6,850 nucleotides of DNA from a bacterium (GCA_021818045.1 JAKAFF010000075.1:1-6850); one strand, 5' to 3'; counted from the stretch's first letter, positions 1-5,753 are shown. Translations and numbers: made by a program. Notes: generated by a model from the letters alone, not told the origin.

Positions 1-51
1 GATTTAGGCGTTGTCCCCGAGGGGTTCCTTAAGGTACACTTCAAGAAGTAA
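1..51 (+). CDS. Possible C-terminal end of an upstream gene (partial)
   Basis: Frame 1 is open from the window edge and ends at TAA 49-51, giving the tail DLGVVPEGFLKVHFKK. The stop lies 17 nt before the ATG of the first CNNM gene, a spacing that would suit an operon. The lysine-rich tail looks protein-like, but 16 open codons can easily occur by chance and I do not recognise the family. No promoter is visible between this stop and the next gene, which mildly favours a co-transcribed upstream gene. Confidence 0.35.
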   Translation, partial: DLGVVPEGFLKVHFKK

Positions 52-68
52 ACTTCGATAAGCGTTTG

Positions 69-1292
69 ATGATTTTCCTGCTCGTTTTGGCTATTGCTCT
101 ATCCGCCCTTTTATCGGGATCAGAGACGTCGCTTTTTTCTTTGTCCCCCTTGACTATCAAAACATATCGCACAAGTATCAATGCCAGACGTCGCCTCATT
201 GCTCAAATGATGGAAAAGCCGCGAGATGTTTTGGTGACAATATTGATGCTCAATGTGTTAGCCAATGTATTGGTCCAAAATTTCACCTCTACAATTTTTG
301 ATCCATTTCCGGGATGGGCCTTAAAAGTGGCGGTGCCTTTAGTGATCACCTTATTGTTTGGCGAACTTTTACCCAAATCTTTTGCTTTGCCCTATCACGT
401 AGCGGTATCTGATCGGGTTGCTCCATTGATTTATGCTGTGACATGGGCTTTGCGCCCGATTCGGCAACCTTTGACGCAAGCGACCAATTTCATCTCTAGG
501 CTGTTTTTCCCATTTTTAAAAGAGGAGAGTGAGGTTTCTCCTGAAGAGCTGCGACACGTTTTAAAAACTTCCCAGGAGGGAGGGGTTTTGTTGCCGATTG
601 AATCGGAGCTTATGGGAGGGGCGCTTGATTTGCAATTATCTGTTGTGAGAGAGCATATGCGGCCCCGAGAGGAGATTGTATTTTATGATATCCAAGATCC
701 GATTGCAGAGTTGGTGCACCAATTTGTAGATCTTGAGACGACTCGGTTGCCGGTATGTAATGGCTCACTAGAAAATCTCAAAGGTATTTTATCTGCTAGG
801 CAATATTTTTTTCACAAAGAGCATGTGCGGCAGGGAGAAGATCTGCTAGCAATTTTGAAAAGGCCCTATTTTATCCCTGAATCGATGAATTCGTGGACGC
901 TTTTGCGCAACTTGCGAGAGCGGGGCGAAAATATGGCGATCGTTGTAGATGAGTATGGTTCTATTTCGGGTCTGATTACGCAAGAAGATCTGATTGAAGG
1001 AGTGGTTGGAGAGATTGCCGATCGGCGCGATGCGCAAAGTTTATTCACCCGTTCTAGTGAAGATGTGATTATTGCGAGTGGCAAATTTGAGCTGAGTGAA
1101 TTTAAGGAGGTGTTTGGCGTCCCATTGCAAACAAAAGAGGGAATTGTGACTTTAGGGGGGTGGCTCATTGAACAATTAGGCGATATTCCTGCCACCGGAA
1201 CGAAGTACGCGACAGATGATTTTCTCTTTTATGTGTTGGCTGCGGACCCTAATCGAGTGAAGCGAGTATATGTCAGGCGGTTAAAGAGATGA
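69..1292 (+). CDS. CNNM/CorC (HlyC-TlyC-like) membrane protein with CBS pair
   Basis: Inner-membrane protein of the CNNM/CorC family (DUF21, CBS pair, CorC_HlyC), whose characterised members export or transport Mg2+; older annotations say hemolysin or TlyC. Counting from a TTG at 66 (408 aa), the hydrophobic DUF21 part spans about 1-150. It carries SGSETSLFSLS at 17-27, the MLNVLANVLVQN helix near 61-72 and GELLPK at 99-104, all family hallmarks. The CBS pair is about 195-320, with the signature AIVVDEYGSISGLIT at 291-305 followed by EDLIEGVVGEI. The C-terminal CorC_HlyC domain is about 335-405, with VTLGG at 361-365. The length is normal for the family. I prefer the ATG at 69 over the TTG at 66; neither has a strong Shine-Dalgarno. 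The stop overlaps the next start as ATGA, so the two genes are probably translationally coupled. The substrate cannot be read from sequence. Confidence 0.93.
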   Translation: MIFLLVLAIALSALLSGSETSLFSLSPLTIKTYRTSINARRRLIAQMMEKPRDVLVTILMLNVLANVLVQNFTSTIFDPFPGWALKVAVPLVITLLFGELLPKSFALPYHVAVSDRVAPLIYAVTWALRPIRQPLTQATNFISRLFFPFLKEESEVSPEELRHVLKTSQEGGVLLPIESELMGGALDLQLSVVREHMRPREEIVFYDIQDPIAELVHQFVDLETTRLPVCNGSLENLKGILSARQYFFHKEHVRQGEDLLAILKRPYFIPESMNSWTLLRNLRERGENMAIVVDEYGSISGLITQEDLIEGVVGEIADRRDAQSLFTRSSEDVIIASGKFELSEFKEVFGVPLQTKEGIVTLGGWLIEQLGDIPATGTKYATDDFLFYVLAADPNRVKRVYVRRLKR

Positions 1293-2500
1293 GTTGGACT
1301 TTGCTGTTTTTTACGCTCCTGGCCATCGCATCTCAGGGGTTATTTGCGTTTTTTGAGATGGCCTGTGTCTCGTTTAGCAAAGTGCGGTTGCAGTATTATG
1401 TCAGCATTGGCAAAAAACGGGCCTTATGGTTGGATTATCTGCTGCAGCATCCTTCTCGGCTTTTCGGAACAACGCTCATTGGGATTACGAGCTCTCTTGT
1501 CATTGGGTCGGAGTGTTCTCGACGTTTTTATGAATCGATGGGGTTGAATCCCGATTTAGCTCCATTGACGCAAGTGCTATTGGTTGTCATTTTTGGAGAA
1601 TTGTCTCCGATGTTTGCTGCGCGCAGACATCCAGAGCAAGCGGCGCTGACTTGTGTGCCGTTGATGATTTTTTTAGCCAAGTTGCTTAGACCTATCATTT
1701 GGACATTTGAAGCAATCTCTAACTGGATTCATAAAGCAGTAGGCAAAGAGGTCCCATTATTTCTTTCGCGGGAAGAGGTGCGCCTCGCTTTTGAAGAAAG
1801 GGGAGAGGGGTCTCGCGAGTTTAATGAAGCTGTAAGTCAGATTTTTCTTTTGAAAGCCTTGACGGCAGAGCAGCTAATGATGCCACTAGATGCTATCTAT
1901 ATGATTCCCTCTTACTATACCTTGTCAGATGTGCGCCATTTTTTGAGTGTGCATCAAGTGCCTATGATCCCGGTTTTTCATCGAGTACCTCACAATATCG
2001 TTGCGATCGCTCAGTTGCGCGATTTGATCTTGTTGGAGGAGGGGCAAAAAGTATTAGATGTGGCAAAATCTCCTTGGTTTGTAACAAAGGATACTTCAGT
2101 GTTACGCCTTCTCGAGCAGTTTCGACACAATAATCAAAGTGTAGCGGTCATTTTAGATTCTGCAGGCGTTGCATGTGGTATGGTAACGTTGGATCAAATT
2201 CTGGCAAAAATTTTTGGTGAGGAGACGCGTGTGGAATCTACGACAGAACCGCTGCGCTATGTAACGAGAACTCTGCCTGCTGAGATGTCGGTGTCCGAAT
2301 TCAATCGACAGTTTGATGCGAAACTGCCTTTTGCTGAGACGCTGGGAGATCTCATGGTTGCATCGCTGAGTCACTTTCCGGTGAAAGATGAGACCATTCG
2401 CATCGCAGATTTTGAGTTTAAGGTAGAAGAGGTTTCGTTGCGCGGTATCAAAACATTGTCTGTACGCTCCTTGACTGGGGGAGAGTCAAGCCGTAAATAA
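1289..2500 (+). CDS. Divergent CNNM/CorC paralogue with degenerate motifs
   Basis: 403-aa second member of the tandem pair, starting at the ATG in the ATGA overlap, with AAAGAG just upstream. It has the same domain order as its neighbour: hydrophobic DUF21-like part about 1-150, a CBS-like pair about 190-312 and a CorC_HlyC-like tail about 325-397. The motif positions are recognisable but altered: FFEMACVSFS (21-30) where the paralogue has SGSETSLFSLS, GELSPMFA (103-110) for GELLPKSFA, SVAVILDSAGVACGMVT (284-300) for the AIVVDEYG block, and TLGDLM (351-356) for TLGGWL. The reading frame is intact, so it is under selection or recently active rather than a pseudogene. A likely role is a regulatory or heteromeric partner of the upstream protein, but that is inference. 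Its last 130 nt are overlapped antisense by the glycosyltransferase gene. Chlamydiaceae have, as I recall, a comparable two-gene arrangement. Confidence 0.88.
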   Translation: MSWTLLFFTLLAIASQGLFAFFEMACVSFSKVRLQYYVSIGKKRALWLDYLLQHPSRLFGTTLIGITSSLVIGSECSRRFYESMGLNPDLAPLTQVLLVVIFGELSPMFAARRHPEQAALTCVPLMIFLAKLLRPIIWTFEAISNWIHKAVGKEVPLFLSREEVRLAFEERGEGSREFNEAVSQIFLLKALTAEQLMMPLDAIYMIPSYYTLSDVRHFLSVHQVPMIPVFHRVPHNIVAIAQLRDLILLEEGQKVLDVAKSPWFVTKDTSVLRLLEQFRHNNQSVAVILDSAGVACGMVTLDQILAKIFGEETRVESTTEPLRYVTRTLPAEMSVSEFNRQFDAKLPFAETLGDLMVASLSHFPVKDETIRIADFEFKVEEVSLRGIKTLSVRSLTGGESSRK

Positions 2501-3294
2501 CGCGGCATGGATCGAATGAGCTTTTCCAGGTTTTGTTGTAATGTGGGATTGACCTTATTATCGTTGATGAGATTGCTTCGGTTGTAGACGTAGGTAAGTC
2601 GAGAAATAAAACTGTGTCGTTCTCCGGCCATCTCTATCATGGGAAACATAATGGCTTGATCTCCCGTCATAGCGAAAAACTCACCCTGGTATTGCAAGTC
2701 TTCGATGCGGATTTTTTTGAATAGCCAAGCATAAAATGTTTTCAAGTGCGAAGGGCAGCGAAACTCCCTAAAGGCATTGGTCGTCACAATGTCTTCAGGG
2801 ATAGGAATGCTCCAAGAGCAGTCTGCTTGGGGGTGCTCGACAAAGGCTCCATGAGTCATCCAGATGTTTTTGGTGGTGTATTCTGTATTGAGCGTTTGTA
2901 AGACATAAGAATCAGAAAACCAATCATCCCCATCTAAAATTGCGACGATTTCTTGATCGTCGCAGTAATGATGAAGGGCAGAATAAATATTTGCTAAGGA
3001 GCCAAGGCGTTGTGGGTTGCGAATGAGTTGAAAGGGAACAGTATAATTTAACCTACGGAGGGTGAGGTTTACTTGTTCTGTAGTGTCATCCTCCGACGCA
3101 TCATCGATATAAATGATTCTAAAGTTATTGTATTTTTGAGAAAGGGCTGAAGTGAGATTCTGCCGAACCCATTGGCGGTTATTATAAGAGGGAATGAGTA
3201 CTACTATGGATTTTTCTTGTGCGGGCAAAAGGGTGAAATGAATACAGATTGCTAAACAGATAAGCCAAACTTGACGAGATAATGTACATTGCAT
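2371..3294 (-). CDS. GT2-family glycosyltransferase with N-terminal signal peptide
   Basis: 307-aa GT-A fold glycosyltransferase that would transfer a sugar from a nucleotide-sugar donor; the acceptor is unknown. Residues 31-70 give the GT2 nucleotide-binding start (VVLIPSYNN, then IIYIDDASEDDT). The metal-binding DXD-type motif is DGDD at 121-124, in the context VAILDGDDWF. A conserved-looking acceptor-side block, TGDQAIMFPMIEMAG, sits at 210-224. Residues 1-25 (basic R7, hydrophobic core VWLICLAICIHFTLL, then LPA-Q) look like a cleavable signal peptide, unusual because GT2 enzymes normally begin at the IPSYN strand and act in the cytoplasm. ATG at 3292-3294 is preceded by GAGAGGG (minus strand, 3304-3310) at a 9-nt spacing, supporting the start. 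Residues from about 266 to the end are encoded antisense to the second CNNM gene and look non-conserved, so the original C-terminus may have been lost. Gene is divergent from the GT11 gene. Confidence 0.88.
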   Translation of the reverse strand: MQCTLSRQVWLICLAICIHFTLLPAQEKSIVVLIPSYNNRQWVRQNLTSALSQKYNNFRIIYIDDASEDDTTEQVNLTLRRLNYTVPFQLIRNPQRLGSLANIYSALHHYCDDQEIVAILDGDDWFSDSYVLQTLNTEYTTKNIWMTHGAFVEHPQADCSWSIPIPEDIVTTNAFREFRCPSHLKTFYAWLFKKIRIEDLQYQGEFFAMTGDQAIMFPMIEMAGERHSFISRLTYVYNRSNLINDNKVNPTLQQNLEKLIRSMPRYLRLDSPPVKERTDNVLIPRNETSSTLNSKSAMRMVSSFTGK

Positions 3295-3303
3295 TAGTCT
3301 TTA

Positions 3304-3310
3304 CCCTCTC
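3304..3310 (-). promoter_or_regulatory. Shine-Dalgarno of the GT2 gene
   Basis: The minus strand reads GAGAGGG 9 nt before the ATG at 3292-3294. It supports the start that includes the signal-peptide-like segment, because no internal start before the IPSYN strand is needed. Confidence 0.5.
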
Positions 3311-3344
3311 TAACTTTAAGATTGAGGGAATTGTGGAGCGGGTG

Positions 3345-3363
3345 TTGATTTTTATTCAATCAA
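3345..3363. repeat. Small perfect inverted repeat in the GT2-GT11 intergenic gap
   Basis: TTGATT (3345-3350) and AATCAA (3358-3363) form a 6-bp stem around a 7-nt loop. It sits at the inner edge of the half copy of the palindromic element, and may be the collapsed centre of that copy or part of a promoter or operator. The stem is short enough to be chance. Confidence 0.35.
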
Positions 3364-3415
3364 ATTCTTCCAGTTTGCGTTGGCCAAATCCAACTTTTGA
3401 ACTCATTTGTGCGTA
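3350..3415 (+). repeat. Half copy (one arm) of the palindromic MITE-like element
   Basis: This stretch aligns with the right arm of the element at 4250-4412. The best part, 3390-3411, matches 4387-4408 at 21 of 22 bases. The 26 bases 3386-3411 are the exact reverse complement of 4254-4279 in the left arm. Further inward (about 3350-3385) similarity to 4350-4386 is weaker but continues (CCAG, then GCGTTG blocks). The matching left arm is absent here. The copy includes an in-frame TGA (3398-3400) and overlaps the first possible start codon of the GT11 gene, so it defines that gene's 5' boundary. Confidence 0.75.
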
Positions 3416-4237
3416 GGTTCAAAGTTTGTGTTTTTGCAACTATTATTAGTTTTGCAGCCATTTGTAGTTGGTGATTTGGAAGGGCAACTAGGTAATCAGC
3501 TTTTTACCATTGCTGCAACAGTGAGTGTTGCTTTAGATCACGGTGCGCAACCTGTGTTTCCTGACCTAGAGCAGAAAGCTACGTACAATATCCCTATGAA
3601 TCGGAAGACGCTTTTTTCACATCTGCTGACTCATATTTCTTGTCCAGTACGAAGCTGCTATAGAGAGCCCCATTTTCATTACGCGCCGATTCCCTATCGC
3701 CCTTACATGAAGATTCAAGGGTATTTTCAATCAGAAAAATACTTTATCCATCACAAACGAGAAATATTAGAACTTTTTGCGCCATCTAATGAAATTATTC
3801 GTTATCTTGAAAGGCATTATAGCGATCTCTTAACGCATCCGAGATCTGTGGCTATCCATGTGCGATTTTATCATGAAGATCCTGAGCAAATCTGTCATAT
3901 TGCTCCCAGAAGAGATTATTTTGAGAAGGCAATTGCTTTGTTTTCTGAGGAATCCCTATTTGTTGTATTTTCTAATCAGATGCAAAAATGCAAGGAGCTT
4001 CTTAGCGGCATATCGGGAACTTTTTGCTTCATTGAAGGGGAGCTTGATTATCACGATCTATATTTAATGAGTCGATGCCGCGATCAAATCATCAGCAATT
4101 CCTCTTTTTCTTGGTGGGCCGCCTATTTAAACCCGAACCCGAATAAGGTGGTAATTGCTCCAGATCCGTGGTTTAATCCTGCGTATGGGCTGGATACTAA
4201 AGATTTAATTCCAAGTGACTGGATCATATTGCATTAA
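3407..4237 (+). CDS. GT11 alpha-1,2-fucosyltransferase-like protein with signal-like N-terminus
   Basis: Up to 276 aa. GT11 enzymes transfer L-fucose from GDP-fucose to galactose-containing glycans with inverting GT-B-type chemistry. Family blocks in order: GQLGNQLF at 26-33, GYFQSEKYF at 105-113, IHVRF at 150-154, FVVFSNQ at 185-191, and DLYLMSRC followed by SNSSFSWW at 230-237 and a short AYLN tail. Residues 7-22 (FVFLQLLLVLQPFVVG) form a hydrophobic segment with VVG-D as a possible cleavage site, whereas cytoplasmic GT11 proteins usually begin almost directly at GGLGNQ. No ATG is available: after the in-frame TGA at 3398-3400 the options are TTG 3407, GTG 3428 and TTG 3434. TTG 3407 retains a lysine before the hydrophobic core; GTG 3428 has AGG about 10 nt upstream. 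The usual HxRRGD of motif I is reduced to HVRF, so donor use may differ. The gene lies between inverted repeats and is divergent from the GT2 gene. The family call is strong; specificity and exact start are not. Confidence 0.88.
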   Translation: MCVGSKFVFLQLLLVLQPFVVGDLEGQLGNQLFTIAATVSVALDHGAQPVFPDLEQKATYNIPMNRKTLFSHLLTHISCPVRSCYREPHFHYAPIPYRPYMKIQGYFQSEKYFIHHKREILELFAPSNEIIRYLERHYSDLLTHPRSVAIHVRFYHEDPEQICHIAPRRDYFEKAIALFSEESLFVVFSNQMQKCKELLSGISGTFCFIEGELDYHDLYLMSRCRDQIISNSSFSWWAAYLNPNPNKVVIAPDPWFNPAYGLDTKDLIPSDWIILH

Positions 4238-4243
4238 CTGGAC

Positions 4244-4259
4244 TTTGTGTATACACAAA
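4244..4259. repeat. Perfect 16-bp palindrome at the element's left end
   Basis: TTTGTGTATACACAAA is a perfect palindrome starting 6 nt after the GT11 stop. Its right half is the terminus of the MITE-like element; the left half (TTTGTGTA) is the same terminus in opposite orientation. It could be the junction of two element ends, a target-site effect, or part of a terminator for the GT11 transcript. Confidence 0.6.
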
Positions 4260-4412
4260 TGAGTTCAAAAGTTGGATTTTCGGCTGCGCCAAAGCGGCGC
4301 AATTTACCTATCGTAATTGACCCTATATTTTTAATATTGGGTCGCTTACGATAGATAAATTCCGCCAGCTTTCGCGTTGCCCAAAACCAACTTTTGAATT
4401 CATTTGTGTATA
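4250..4412. mobile_element. MITE-like, near-complete palindromic element (about 163 bp)
   Basis: The whole segment is one long imperfect inverted repeat centred on 4331. Outer arms: 4250-4275 pairs with 4387-4412 (TATACACAAATGA ends, then TTCAAAAGTTGG) with about one mismatch. Middle: the GCGCCAAAGCGGCG region (about 4285-4300) pairs imperfectly with 4362-4380, and CTATCGTAA (near 4308-4316) pairs with TTACGATAG (near 4346-4354). Centre: GACCC-t-ATATT, loop TTT, AATAT-t-GGGTC at 4319-4343. No transposase is encoded. The ends can be read as TACACAAATGA flanked by TA, which would fit a TA-targeting (IS630/Tc1-type) non-autonomous element, but that is inference. The RNA would form a long hairpin and may terminate or stabilise the GT11 transcript. 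A half copy lies upstream of the GT11 gene. Confidence 0.75.
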
Positions 4413-4687
4413 TATACTGAAACAACCTGAAGAATCGGGAAAAATGTTTTTTTTACCACCCGCGAACAAGGTTCGCTAGAGAGCACAGAGCTCACAGAGA
4501 GAAGGTTAAATTTTGAATCGGCACAGTAGTACCACCCTTGATCCGATCGCGTAATCTTCCATCGCTCTCGTGTCTGTGTTGTATTTTAAGTTGCGCGCGT
4601 TCGGCGTGGCTTAAGAAAATCATGTTCAACATGTTGCATGTCAAGTCAAATTTTTCTCAAACCGTTTTTTCAATCACGAGCAGGATT
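4413..4687. other. Non-coding stretch between the element and the J-domain gene
   Basis: I find no supportable gene here on either strand. Minor structures are: GCGAAC-aag-GTTCGC (4462-4476), a perfect 6-bp stem with a 3-nt loop, not followed by a U-run on either strand; a direct repeat CACAGAG at 4484-4490 and 4493-4499 within a purine-rich patch; and the perfect 10-bp palindrome CAACATGTTG (4627-4636) inside a larger CATGTT-CAACATG array. No classical terminator is evident downstream of the J-domain stop. The region could hold remnants of other repeats or a small RNA. Confidence 0.4.
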
Positions 4688-5614
4688 TCAGGGGCAGTCA
4701 TTTTCTTCTCGCAAAATGTCGTAGGCGTTATTGAGATTGTATGCGGCAAGGGTGGCTTCCGGGTTGTCTCTGTTTTTGTCTGGGTGTACCTGCTGCACTA
4801 ATTTGTGATAGCGCCGCTTTATCTTTTTACAGTCAGTGGAATGATCTGATTGTTTGTGCTGGAAGATTTGTCTCGCGTGATTTGTGCAACGCAGATCTAT
4901 GAGAGGACTAGATAGTCGTTTAATAGGATTTTTGATGTTTTGCCACTTGTCTGATAAGGGGGTGCAAGAATCAGGAGTTTCTCGCCTGTTCTTGAATCTT
5001 CTCGAATTGTAGTCTTGTCCCTCTTGTCGATTGGTTTCTTCCTGATGTAGCATCTCTGGTAATTCTTTAATGCTCTTGCACGCCAATATACTGATCCCAA
5101 TTTGTGTTATTGCATTAAATGTGTGCAGTGTTACGGTTTTTGCTTTTTCAGAAAAAGAGAGGGATCTGTCGTTTAAACAGGGCAGAATATGATTCGCAGA
5201 TTGCTTGACAGTAGCGAGAGAAAGCGCCGCGTGGGAAGCATTATAGAGCCATTGGGGGCATAGATCAAATATCATGAGGGGTAATGTAGTTTGTTCTATA
5301 CCAAGTGGGGTGAATAAGATTTGTTGCGCAAGTTTTTGAGTCTGCGACCACGGAGAGCTGGTGTGTGTGGAAGATTTAAATAAGCTTTTCTGAGCCGCTG
5401 AGCGCGCTTTTTCTCGCAGTACTATGACTATAAAAGAAACAATAGAACGGATGGGGCTTAAATAATTATTATTCGAAGTAGTAGGCCAAAAATAGTAAGT
5501 TAAGAAGTTTAAAACAGTTGCTGCATTGAATAGTGCAAGAGTTACATCTTTAGTATGATAGTACTTGCGTGTCGTGGGAATGGGGGCGGTGGTCACCGCA
5601 GGTAGAGACGTCAT
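4688..5614 (-). CDS. Membrane-associated protein with C-terminal J domain
   Basis: 308 aa of unrecognised family apart from its end. Residues about 258-305 match a DnaJ J domain: a basic helix II (DCKKIKRRYHKLVQQV), the diagnostic HPD at 277-279 followed by KN, then a helix III-like AAYNLNNAYDILREE. J domains stimulate the ATPase of Hsp70/DnaK; helix I is poorly conserved and there is no G/F-rich, zinc or client-binding region. The N-terminal half has hydrophobic stretches at about 23-44 and 53-66, separated by a short TTSNNN-type turn, and two weaker ones near 108-137 and 160-182. Residues 188-260 are charged and probably disordered. N-terminal membrane segments with a C-terminal J domain recall DjlA in topology only. 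ATG 5612-5614 has no strong ribosome site but lies about 35 nt after a good promoter. The paired hydrophobic segments and serine/threonine-rich N-terminus make a chlamydial inclusion-membrane or type III-secreted protein possible; this is inference. Confidence 0.75.
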   Translation of the reverse strand: MTSLPAVTTAPIPTTRKYYHTKDVTLALFNAATVLNFLTYYFWPTTSNNNYLSPIRSIVSFIVIVLREKARSAAQKSLFKSSTHTSSPWSQTQKLAQQILFTPLGIEQTTLPLMIFDLCPQWLYNASHAALSLATVKQSANHILPCLNDRSLSFSEKAKTVTLHTFNAITQIGISILACKSIKELPEMLHQEETNRQEGQDYNSRRFKNRRETPDSCTPLSDKWQNIKNPIKRLSSPLIDLRCTNHARQIFQHKQSDHSTDCKKIKRRYHKLVQQVHPDKNRDNPEATLAAYNLNNAYDILREENDCP

Positions 5615-5655
5615 GATTATTCTTACATTAACTATATCGACTGTTCGCGCTGTGT

Positions 5656-5684
5656 ATTATAACAGAATTTCGTATTATTGATAA
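5656..5684 (-). promoter_or_regulatory. Sigma70-type promoter for the J-domain gene
   Basis: On the minus strand, TTATCA (5679-5684, 4 of 6 to TTGACA) is followed after exactly 17 bp by a consensus TATAAT (5656-5661) preceded by TG-T, an extended -10. Initiation near 5649 would leave a leader of about 35 nt before the ATG. The surrounding 5615-5753 gap is very A+T-rich compared with the genes, as expected for a promoter region. Confidence 0.6.
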
Positions 5685-5753
5685 TAAATATAATTTCTAT
5701 GAACTATAAAAAATAATTAATAAAAATTTTGCTTCGGTCTTTTGGGGTGCTTT

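Noticed and set aside
15..34. Adjacent CCCC-ga-GGGG and CCTTAAGG palindromes before the first gene
   Set aside because: They lie in what is probably coding sequence of the upstream gene, are very short, and lack a following U-run.
866..1195. 109-codon minus-strand open frame
   Set aside because: Antisense shadow of the CBS and CorC_HlyC region of the first CNNM gene, whose motifs are unmistakable in the plus frame.
3350..4412. CRISPR array or tandem repeat array
   Set aside because: The repeats are only two element copies with arms in inverted and direct orientation, separated by a gene, not regularly spaced short repeats.
4234..4425. 63-codon minus-strand open frame
   Set aside because: It lies almost wholly in the palindromic element; its composition follows the repeat arms and it has no ribosome site or recognisable domain.
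4462..4476. Intrinsic terminator from the GCGAAC/GTTCGC stem
   Set aside because: The stem is only 6 bp and is not followed by a U-run on either strand; the T-run lies on its 5' side in the plus orientation.
4538..4801. 87-codon plus-strand open frame
   Set aside because: Its second half is antisense to the J-domain gene and its first half is cysteine/serine-rich with no family likeness or convincing start.
5710..5753. Intrinsic terminator after the cysteine desulfurase gene
   Set aside because: There is a T-rich run on the minus strand, but no G+C-rich stem directly before it.
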